Origin: Verrucomicrobium spinosum
Lineage (GTDB): Bacteria > Verrucomicrobiota > Verrucomicrobiia > JADLBR01 > JAIBCM01
Assembly: GCA_020718645.1 (NCBI GenBank)
Contig: DYRQ01000001.1
Span: 29,275-74,631 of the forward strand
DNA length: 45,357 nt
Reading direction: 5' to 3'
Shown: in pieces, positions 9,837-17,795 of the stretch
Layout: the number at the start of each line of letters is the position of its first letter
Position numbering within the stretch: position 1 is the stretch's first letter
Position numbers and translations under genes: made by a program
The notes under the pieces: generated by a model
What the model was told of the DNA's origin: nothing
Databases searched by the model: none
The model's input: only the letters and a program-made list of their open reading frames with translations

Positions 9837-10892
9837 TCAGAGCCTACCTTCGGCCAAGTCTATGATGTCCACGAAAGTGGTGAGGTCCGTGCGGGTCGGG
9901 TCGCAGCAGTCGCGCAGGTAGGTCAGGCGGGCCCGGCGGCGCTCATCGGTGCCACCGATGGAGAGGATCATTTCGTTAAATTGCTTCTTCTCATCCGCAG
10001 AATGGGGTTGGGTATTCACTTTGATCCAAGCCTCCAATTCCTTGTCTGAGGCACAGGCCTTGACAGCACCTACAAAAGCTTCTGGGGAAATCCCAAGAAA
10101 CTCGACCACCATCTTGTCGAACCCGACAGAGAGGTAGTTATAACCGGGCAAAAACCCCTGCTCGGCCAGACGGATTTTGTCCACCAGTCTAGCGAGATGA
10201 ACCAGCCCGAACATCAGCTCCTTGGGACTGCGCAGAGCTTGCGGTTGGTAGGTGTATGGGGTGCTCAAAGTCTCCTGAAAAACGACCGAAGACCGGGCTA
10301 ACCGCCCTGGATGCACTGGCTTGGAATCGGAATACCCGAGACAGAGCATCGCTGCTAGCGCGGTGCATTCAGTGGAGTTGACCCCTAGCAAGTTCAAGTA
10401 GTCGCCATCTTTCCAGCCATGAATAAAGTGGGAAGATAAACCGATGCTTTCTGCCGCCAGCGAGGCGTAGGCTGCTGCAATCATAGTATCTTTCACGGCG
10501 TGTTCGCGGGTGAGCCCGCCGAGGGATTTTTGGAAATCGCCAATGATCGTGGCATAGTGTTCTTTGGGATACTTGGTCCATGCCCCGGTTTCCGTCGCTG
10601 TTTTCAGCACGGCAGGCAGTCGCTCATGCCACCGATCAAAAGCAGCTACAAAAACAAGAACTACAGGCGCACTTCGGATCTGCGCCAAAGTAAATCCCGC
10701 CTCGGAGAGTCTCTCTTTACCCTCTGCACTTTTGACTGCAATGATGCGCCATGGCTGAAGATTCCAACTGCTGGGAGCCTCACAGGCGGCATCAATCACC
10801 GCATTCAAGACTGTTTCCGGTATCGGCTGCTTCTTAAATTCACCGACTGAGCGGCGGCTTTCTATGGCCTGCAATACAGTTTTTTCGTTCAT
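9837..10892 (-). CDS. Nitroreductase family protein with C-terminal DUF5069 domain
   Basis: N-terminal nitroreductase (ESRRSVGEFKKQPIPETVLNAVIDAACEAPSSWNLQPWRIIAV). C-terminal PQALRSPKELMFGLVHLARLVDKIRLAEQGFLPGYNYLSVGFDKMVVEFLGISPEAFV resembles DUF5069. Start at MNEKTVLQ. Confidence 0.75.
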   Translation of the reverse strand: MNEKTVLQAIESRRSVGEFKKQPIPETVLNAVIDAACEAPSSWNLQPWRIIAVKSAEGKERLSEAGFTLAQIRSAPVVLVFVAAFDRWHERLPAVLKTATETGAWTKYPKEHYATIIGDFQKSLGGLTREHAVKDTMIAAAYASLAAESIGLSSHFIHGWKDGDYLNLLGVNSTECTALAAMLCLGYSDSKPVHPGRLARSSVVFQETLSTPYTYQPQALRSPKELMFGLVHLARLVDKIRLAEQGFLPGYNYLSVGFDKMVVEFLGISPEAFVGAVKACASDKELEAWIKVNTQPHSADEKKQFNEMILSIGGTDERRRARLTYLRDCCDPTRTDLTTFVDIIDLAEGRL

Positions 10893-11464
10893 AGTTTTTC
10901 CTCGGCTTTCAATAGAGCCTCCCTCCACTTAGCCAACACCGCATCAGCCAGTTGCTGTATAGAAACTACCCTGTGCACTTTATCGGGCGAGAGGCGTTCT
11001 TTCGAACTGGGGACATCGAAGGATGCTACTGGCACTCGACTGCTCAGCGAGAGGTCAAACAGGCGAATCCGTGCCGACACCCCAACTCCCGTGCGGCTGA
11101 ACCCCATCATGTATCGCAGGTAGGACTTGTCCACGATCTCGTGAAAATCTCCGTCCACCAACCATCCTTGCTTGGGCAGTGAGACTTCAGCTTTGCGAGC
11201 TTCGCCCTCGATTCCGATCCGCTCGATAACCGTGTCGCGAGCCACTGCCACTGTATCTTGCAGGAAGTTTTGCCGGGCGACCCCATCTTCTTTGGTGTGA
11301 ACCGTGGCGGACTGTAGGCCAAAATCTCGCACGATGACAATGGGTTTGGAGGGAGCGGCATGAGAACTCCCTGCCGTGGTTGGGTGGCTGGCACAGCCGC
11401 ACAAGACGGATAACACCACGAGGGCAACGGCGAGTCGTGAGAACATAGCGTGTATTTTATGCAT
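10889..11464 (-). CDS. DUF4410-like lipoprotein
   Basis: Lipobox LSVLCGC; DUF4410-like central region. The stop overlaps the downstream ATG (ATGA). Confidence 0.6.
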   Translation of the reverse strand: MHKIHAMFSRLAVALVVLSVLCGCASHPTTAGSSHAAPSKPIVIVRDFGLQSATVHTKEDGVARQNFLQDTVAVARDTVIERIGIEGEARKAEVSLPKQGWLVDGDFHEIVDKSYLRYMMGFSRTGVGVSARIRLFDLSLSSRVPVASFDVPSSKERLSPDKVHRVVSIQQLADAVLAKWREALLKAEEKL

Positions 11465-11520
11465 AAACGACCCCTTGGCAACACCACTCCTTTAACAAAA
11501 TTCCATCTGGCTGAGCCGGC

Positions 11521-12333
11521 TCATCCTGCGCTACTTCGAGAGTATTGCCGCTCATGAAACCAGTAGCAAATTGCTGTGACGAGGAGTCCAAGCACAAAAA
11601 AACTGGCGTATTGTAAAAATTGTTTGTCGAGAGAGGCTTTTTCCTCCGCCTTCCATCCGGTGCGAAGCACGAGATAATCGTGCAAAACATCATGGTCGAA
11701 TCGGACGAGGAGTCGGAGCGAACTCCCTGTCGGCGCGAGTTTTTTCAGGGAGTCCAGCGACTTCACTTTCACAGGAAGAACCCGGTCTGCGTCGAGGGTG
11801 ATTTGCTTATTCACCGACCATGAACGGTTGGGCGCGATCAGATCTCCGACGATGACTGGTTTAGTCCGATCCAGCAACTGCCTATCCGCTGTTTGGATTG
11901 CGGCTAACGCTATCGCTGATTTGGCTCTCACGCGGTAGGAGTGACTATCAAAAATGACAGCGGGAGCAAACTGTGCCTCCTTGACGATCAGGCGCGCTTC
12001 TTCGTAGCGATCCGGCTCAGAAACTCTAATGCGCTGCTCGTAGGTGTTGATCAAGCAGAGGGCAGCAACAGCGATGAGGTAGAAGGCTGCCCCAAAGAAT
12101 ATGGAACCCCGGTGGCTTTTTCTCTCCTCCTCCACCACCCGTTCTGGAGTGACAAGTGTAGAGAGATTCATCCAAGGTGCTACGGCGTCATCCGCATCTC
12201 GGATCTTGGTGTTGTCGTGGATGATCTGCCTTTGATACAAGTCCAGCAAGGCGGGCCAGCTTAACGGACCTTCGAAGTGAATACCATCTGTCGTGTAAAT
12301 ATACGAAGCAGACTCCATGCTGGGCTTGGGCAT
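11521..12333 (-). CDS. GYF_2-domain membrane protein
   Basis: YIYTTDGIHFEGPLSWPALLDLYQRQIIHDNTKIRDADDAVAPWMNLSTL is GYF_2-like. Two hydrophobic segments follow. Confidence 0.6.
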   Translation of the reverse strand: MPKPSMESASYIYTTDGIHFEGPLSWPALLDLYQRQIIHDNTKIRDADDAVAPWMNLSTLVTPERVVEEERKSHRGSIFFGAAFYLIAVAALCLINTYEQRIRVSEPDRYEEARLIVKEAQFAPAVIFDSHSYRVRAKSAIALAAIQTADRQLLDRTKPVIVGDLIAPNRSWSVNKQITLDADRVLPVKVKSLDSLKKLAPTGSSLRLLVRFDHDVLHDYLVLRTGWKAEEKASLDKQFLQYASFFVLGLLVTAICYWFHERQYSRSSAG

Positions 12334-12370
12334 GGAATAATGTTCCCGCTCTGTAAGATTTAGTCAAGAA

Positions 12371-12398
12371 AGGCTCTGGAACACAAGGTCCAGAGCCT
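12371..12398 (-). terminator. Intrinsic terminator downstream of the secreted glycosidase
   Basis: Perfect 10-bp stem AGGCTCTGGA/TCCAGAGCCT with 8-nt loop, T-rich on the minus strand (TTTCTTG). Confidence 0.65.
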
Positions 12399-12425
12399 CT
12401 GCGCTACGGGATAATCTCTGTGCGA

Positions 12426-15383
12426 TTACTGCTCTTCGTAAACCAGAACCGTGGCCGAGACAGGAGGCAGTTTCAGGCTGTAGTTGTTCGAGAAATCGCT
12501 CTTCTCTTCACTCTCGATTTTGTAGAGCAACTCATCGCGGTTGGTAACACGGGGATCGTGGTAGGCCAGGCGATGGATGGAGACATGGGTTCCCGCAGCA
12601 TGGGGCAACACTACCTTAGCTGTGCGCGTATCGGAATAGCACCTGTTCAACAGGAGAAGAGAATGTTTCTTGCCATCTTGGAAGGCGTAACAGGAGACCA
12701 TGGGGACATTCTCGCGTCCCTTGACCTTGACCTCTTGTTTCTCGCCTTTCCAGTTCATCTTCATGGCGATCGAATCAGGGATGGTGATGGTCTTGACCTC
12801 CTTGGGCTGGACAGACATCAGATCGCCTTGGCAGTAGCGGTTGCGCAACTCGAGCGCCTGCCATCCGGCGAAGGGTCTCATGGTTTCCCCGTCGGTATGG
12901 CTGGTCCAGTTGATTCCTGTCTGGAAGTTGAAGTAGCCCTGTGGCCCATCGAAACCAAAGTCATGCAGCCAGATCATGTGCATATCCAGCGTTGCGATGC
13001 CGAGAGCCAGCGATTTACCGACCTCCTCACTCTCGTCTATGTAAGGTCTATCTGCACTGGGCAATGCGTATCCTGAACCATATTCATAGATAGCGATCCC
13101 CATATCTTTGTCCGTGCCAGAGGGTGCCCGGCCTTGAGCTGCCCTCGCAGCGACAACCTCGTTCATCTGAGGTGCCACTACTTGGTAGGGATAGAGCAGT
13201 TGGCGCTGGAACATGTCGGCATCATTGCCTCCCAAGACAGTGAAGCCATCCCATCCACCGATGTAATTGGCCACCGCCAACATATCCGCTTCTATGGCTC
13301 CCTTGATCATTCCATTGGTATAGGAAGGATTGTGGGAGTGTCCTCCTGCGATGAAATCAAACTTGTCCGCTTGATAATGTGGGCTCTTCTTCATCGCCCG
13401 ATACATGCGGTTGGCCAAGGCTGCATGGCGCTCGGGTTTAGCTGGGAATGATAGCGGATCAAAAACGGGGCTATTCCAACACTCGTTACCCATCTCGATG
13501 TAGATCTTCTTGAAGACCTTGGTCCATGGCTCGACTTGCCCGTGTTTTTCAGCGCGGATTTTCCCATAGGTAGAATTGGCTGGGCCGCCCAGGTATTCGA
13601 TCAGTCCCAGACACTCCTCCTCTGTCAAAAGGAAGGTATTGATCCACGGGTTAGCGCCAACCTGCCGGGCGGCATCCAGCAGGGTGAAAAGAGAGCCTGC
13701 TGTCGCAGGCCCCATATTCGCCTGTTTTCCTTTGCCAACGAACATGGATTTTTCCGAAAAGTCTTTTTGCAACACAGAATCCAGGGTGCGATAAAATTCG
13801 ATGCCTTGGGCCAGGTATCGAAGACTCTCGGGCTTCCAGTTTTGCAGCGCTTTCTGGTATTGGGGGAGGAATCGGAAGGGCTCGACCCCTTCCTCATAGA
13901 CTACAAAATTATCCACCCAGAGCGTGCCCCCTCCCGATGAGTAAATACCGAGTTGCTGGAGTTTCTCTGGATCCGGCTGATAATCGAAAGAGAGGGAATA
14001 TTTTTTCCACTCTTTACCCACTGGAATATTCTGGCTGCCGAGATGGCCCAAGGTCAGGGTCACCTCTCCGGCAACGCCCTCCTGCTTCATCCAGATATCG
14101 GCCAGATATTTTTTACCGGGCGTCAGGCGGGTCCAACCTTGTTTGTCTTGTATGAAATGGTGTTCGATCCCGCCCTTTTTGCCAGATGGCAAAGCCATGC
14201 GTAAACTCCGGGTGCTGCCGCCCTCTGGAGCATGCGTGGCAGCGTCCAGCTCCACCGCTGTGCCTTCCACAATCCCCATGCCTTGGAAAGTCTTCCTATC
14301 GCTGCCTAGGCAACTGGGTAAGTTGTCCCGCTCCATAGTGAGCAGATAGAGATCTCCCTCCTGCGTCGCTTCAGGTGCCGGGCTGTCGTAGTATAAGCGC
14401 TCTTCTTTATCTCGCTCTACGACCCATTTTTTCACCTTCCCCTTGTGGATTAACTCATAATAATCCCCTTTGATCCGGTAAACCTCGAAGTCGCCACCAT
14501 CCCAAAACCCAGTCGGAAAGGTCTGCCAAAATCCCAAGCCTCCCCGACCACCAGCGTAGTTATGCTCGATATAATCTACAGTGCTCACGCTTTTTTCGCC
14601 CACGACATTCATGTGCCGGAAGACTATTGGCTCGAATCCCGCTTGCCTGTTCCAGATATTGGTCATCCGATTGCCTTTCCAATGGGAGAAAGAATCGAGA
14701 ACGATGTTGGCGCCCGAGCCGGGAGCCGACTTCATTTTGACCTCTGTGCCCACCTCAAAAACATCTTCTTTCGGATCTTTGACCACCTTGAAAGCTGAGT
14801 CGGAATACTTGGCTCGCTCTTCATCGGAAATTTGGAGTTTTTTCACAGCCGCGTTGTCTGCCATCTCTGGGATACCAGCCAGCTTCCGCTCGATATTGAT
14901 CAAAGACTCCCCATTGATCGCGGCGCAGGACACGACTCTATCGGCAAAAATGACATCAACATCGAGAATGTAGGGATACGCCTTGAGTCCATTATCGGAG
15001 ACCTTGCGGATATCTACATCGAGCAGATATTCTTTGCCTATCTCCAAGGAGCCGAGGGTGAGATATCGGGTAACCCCCGCTGTGCCCTGACCCTCAGCCG
15101 CAGCTTGGGAGACATCGGCCTTGCCGCCAGTCTCCTTTTGTCCTGTGCGCCTGAAATTGTATTTGATGAAGCCTTCGTTAAAATTTTTCCCATCGGGTCT
15201 CATCTTGGCTCGCAGGAGGAAAGCCATGCGTCCCTCAAACTGGTTGACGAACACGCCACGCATCTGGGTCTTGCCCGGCTGGAGTTTAGAGATAACTATT
15301 TCCTCTTGAGCCAAGGCTGCCACAGGCAGCAGGGCGAGGAGGGAGAAAATGCAGGTTAATACCAAAGTAAAACAGCGACTCAT
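12426..15383 (-). CDS. Large secreted GH-A clan glycoside hydrolase, GH51 alpha-L-arabinofuranosidase-like, with an internal CBM-like domain
   Basis: Signal peptide; EYLGGPANSTYGKIRAEKHGQVEPWTKVFKKIYIEMGNECWN (GNE acid/base motif); AIYEYG (candidate nucleophile); beta-rich C-terminal domain. Confidence 0.65.
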   Translation of the reverse strand: MSRCFTLVLTCIFSLLALLPVAALAQEEIVISKLQPGKTQMRGVFVNQFEGRMAFLLRAKMRPDGKNFNEGFIKYNFRRTGQKETGGKADVSQAAAEGQGTAGVTRYLTLGSLEIGKEYLLDVDIRKVSDNGLKAYPYILDVDVIFADRVVSCAAINGESLINIERKLAGIPEMADNAAVKKLQISDEERAKYSDSAFKVVKDPKEDVFEVGTEVKMKSAPGSGANIVLDSFSHWKGNRMTNIWNRQAGFEPIVFRHMNVVGEKSVSTVDYIEHNYAGGRGGLGFWQTFPTGFWDGGDFEVYRIKGDYYELIHKGKVKKWVVERDKEERLYYDSPAPEATQEGDLYLLTMERDNLPSCLGSDRKTFQGMGIVEGTAVELDAATHAPEGGSTRSLRMALPSGKKGGIEHHFIQDKQGWTRLTPGKKYLADIWMKQEGVAGEVTLTLGHLGSQNIPVGKEWKKYSLSFDYQPDPEKLQQLGIYSSGGGTLWVDNFVVYEEGVEPFRFLPQYQKALQNWKPESLRYLAQGIEFYRTLDSVLQKDFSEKSMFVGKGKQANMGPATAGSLFTLLDAARQVGANPWINTFLLTEEECLGLIEYLGGPANSTYGKIRAEKHGQVEPWTKVFKKIYIEMGNECWNSPVFDPLSFPAKPERHAALANRMYRAMKKSPHYQADKFDFIAGGHSHNPSYTNGMIKGAIEADMLAVANYIGGWDGFTVLGGNDADMFQRQLLYPYQVVAPQMNEVVAARAAQGRAPSGTDKDMGIAIYEYGSGYALPSADRPYIDESEEVGKSLALGIATLDMHMIWLHDFGFDGPQGYFNFQTGINWTSHTDGETMRPFAGWQALELRNRYCQGDLMSVQPKEVKTITIPDSIAMKMNWKGEKQEVKVKGRENVPMVSCYAFQDGKKHSLLLLNRCYSDTRTAKVVLPHAAGTHVSIHRLAYHDPRVTNRDELLYKIESEEKSDFSNNYSLKLPPVSATVLVYEEQ

Positions 15384-15604
15384 GACATCTATTTGCCACA
15401 GATCACCCTAAAAGTGAATAGCAATGTCATCGAATTCCAAAAAAAATTATCGGCCCCCCGCATATTCCAGAAACTGGGAACCCGACCCATGTCCGAGCAA
15501 GAATTTCAAAAAAGATCACTTGCAATAAGTGCGGTTTTAGCAAATAGTGCCGCTGAGTAGATAACAATAAACACTGTTTGTTTTTTCAGCCTACGACTAA
15601 CACG

Positions 15605-16315
15605 ATGCCCTTTATTCTCATAGCCGAAGATGATCTAGTTTCAGCCAGGATTCTTTGCCGTATTCTGACCGACATTGGATTCGAAGTTTTTTCTGTGGAC
15701 GACGATGATTCGTTTTGGGTGGAGTATCACAAACGCACCCCTGACCTTTGCATCATAGATATTCAGCTCAGAAAGGGGAATGGCTTGGTCATTCTCGAAG
15801 AGATTCGAAAGACGCACAGGGAGTTGCCTTGCTTGGTTTCTAGCGCCTCAGTGGATCGCACGATCATTGAACGAGCACTCGTGTTGAATGCTTTCGACAT
15901 CGTGGTCAAGCCCTACTACAGAGCCCGGATCATTGAACAGGTGCGCGCTGCGCTGGCGTTTCCGAAAGGACCTTTCGAGGCAGAAGAATTAATCATCGAA
16001 CGCCTTGGGATACCCAAAGCAGACCTGATTCGCATCTACCACGAAGCCGCCGATGTCTGTGCCATCTACCACTCCCAGCTCAAGGACATCTTGGAAATAC
16101 AGGATACCGACAGCCGCAACAGCCAACTGGCTGTGATCGCTTCGAGTCTCAAGGGCATGGGAAACAACTTGGGCATCCGTGCCCTTTTCCAATTTGCTGT
16201 CGAGATTGACACCCTCGGCCAAGAGTCTGCCCCCGTCCAAAAATTCCTTGCGAAGCTCGAGGAGATTCGGCAGAGCGTGATGAGACATGCCGAAGATATT
16301 CGTAGCCGCCACTAG
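15605..16315 (+). CDS. Response regulator: REC domain plus Hpt-like C-terminal domain
   Basis: REC: IAEDDLVSARI, CIIDIQL, VVKPYY. C-terminal IASSLKGMGNNLGIRAL resembles Hpt AHxLKGxxxNLG, but Ser is at the His position. Confidence 0.75.
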   Translation: MPFILIAEDDLVSARILCRILTDIGFEVFSVDDDDSFWVEYHKRTPDLCIIDIQLRKGNGLVILEEIRKTHRELPCLVSSASVDRTIIERALVLNAFDIVVKPYYRARIIEQVRAALAFPKGPFEAEELIIERLGIPKADLIRIYHEAADVCAIYHSQLKDILEIQDTDSRNSQLAVIASSLKGMGNNLGIRALFQFAVEIDTLGQESAPVQKFLAKLEEIRQSVMRHAEDIRSRH

Positions 16316-17102
16316 ATTTTTCTCGCTCGCTGCCCTAGCTCTTGCGCCGGCATTCGCTGCGGGCATGAGCATCACGACAGAAACTGAATCCGACGGAGTC
16401 AAAGAACAGGTTCGCCTTTTCATGGCTCCCCACAAGATGAGGGTAGATACAGCTGAGGTCAGTTCCATCCTCTTATTCCAAGAGCAAAAGATACTCATGG
16501 TGCTCCACTCGGAGAAAACCTATACCACCATGGACATGCCCAAGGAAAACGCTCTCCCGAGCGCAACCGATAAGGAGCTAGCCCCTAGCGTCCCACCTGA
16601 CTCCAGCGCCAGTAACACAGACTCTGCTCCACCAACCATCAAAAAGACGGGGCGCAAAGAGACTATTGGCTCATTCTTGTGCGAGGAATGGAAAATCTCC
16701 TACCCGGACGGCTCACGGGAAGAATGGTGGGTCAGCGAACAGGCTCCAGAACTGGCTGAACTAGCCAATCGCATGGGCACCTCCCCGAGCCTGAGCGATG
16801 AGGTGCTCGCGGCCAACCCATTCAAACTCGGCTGCTCAGGCATGGAAATCAAACACTTTCCCGTGCGCCAGATTTCCTATGATGCGGATGGAAAACTGGT
16901 CTCAAAAACTACCTTGCTCGCCTACGATAAACAGCCTGTCCCAGCCTCAGTCTTCTCGCCACCCAAAGGCTACAAACGACAGGATATCCCAGCAGGTTTC
17001 GGTGCCGCCGACATCGAGAAACTCGACCAGTTCCGCGAAGGGCTGGAAAAGAAAATGGAGTCCCTCGAAGACGAACTCAACAAGATACCCCCCGAGCCCT
17101 GA
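16287..17102 (+). CDS. DUF4412-like exported protein
   Basis: Signal peptide; MSITTETESDGVKEQVRLFMAPHKMRVDT...TYTTMD pattern. Overlaps the response regulator gene by 29 bp. Confidence 0.6.
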   Translation: MPKIFVAATRFFSLAALALAPAFAAGMSITTETESDGVKEQVRLFMAPHKMRVDTAEVSSILLFQEQKILMVLHSEKTYTTMDMPKENALPSATDKELAPSVPPDSSASNTDSAPPTIKKTGRKETIGSFLCEEWKISYPDGSREEWWVSEQAPELAELANRMGTSPSLSDEVLAANPFKLGCSGMEIKHFPVRQISYDADGKLVSKTTLLAYDKQPVPASVFSPPKGYKRQDIPAGFGAADIEKLDQFREGLEKKMESLEDELNKIPPEP

Positions 17103-17141
17103 CCCAGCACAGACACACCTCCCACCCTCTCACTTTTTTAT

Positions 17142-17708
17142 ATGAACCAAGACGAAGCCATCTCCCTTTTTCGCCAGACTGGCGCCCTGCTAGACGGGCA
17201 TTTCATCCTCCGCTCAGGTCTGCATAGCCGCCATTTTTTTCAGTGCGCCCTGCTCATGAAAGAAACCCGCATCGCAGAGCGTATCTGCGCTGCCTTGTCC
17301 GCCCTCGTGCCAGCCGCTGAGGTGGATGCTGTCATCTCCCCAGCCCTCGGCGGCATCATCGTCGGCCACGAAGTCGGACGAGCCCTCGGCAAAAAACATA
17401 TCTTCGCCGAAAAAGAAGAGGGAAAACTGGTGCTGCGCCGCGGTTTCACTATCGCACCAAGCGAACGGTTTCTTGTGGCGGAAGATGTGGTCACCCAAGG
17501 CGGTCGCGTGCGCGAGACTCTCGATATCGTGCGCCAGCACGGCGGCATCCCGGTGGGCGTTGCCACCATCGTCCACCGTGGCGCTGAGGAGCCTGATTTT
17601 GGATGCCCCTTTTACAAGCTGATCCGCCTGCAAGTGGAAACTTTTGAAGCGGACAACCTCCCCCCCGATCTGGCCGGCACTCCTGCCATCAAACCCGGCA
17701 GCAAGTAG
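17142..17708 (+). CDS. pyrE: orotate phosphoribosyltransferase
   Basis: GHFILRSGLHSRHFFQCALLM, PALGGIIVGHEVGRAL, FLVAEDVVTQGGRVRETL (PRPP loop). Confidence 0.93.
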   Translation: MNQDEAISLFRQTGALLDGHFILRSGLHSRHFFQCALLMKETRIAERICAALSALVPAAEVDAVISPALGGIIVGHEVGRALGKKHIFAEKEEGKLVLRRGFTIAPSERFLVAEDVVTQGGRVRETLDIVRQHGGIPVGVATIVHRGAEEPDFGCPFYKLIRLQVETFEADNLPPDLAGTPAIKPGSK

Positions 17709-17738
17709 TCTTAGCCATGTTGGCGCAAGTTGAGATTG

Positions 17739-17760
17739 GACAGTTGCCACAGCAATTGTC
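17739..17760. promoter_or_regulatory. Strong hairpin in the pyrE-secA intergenic leader (attenuator/terminator candidate)
   Basis: GACAGTTGC-CACA-GCAATTGTC: 9-bp stem with one G-T wobble and a 4-nt loop, 36 nt before the secA ATG. Confidence 0.45.
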
Positions 17761-17795
17761 ACAATACCTCTCCATTTTTTAGAAAAATAACTATT

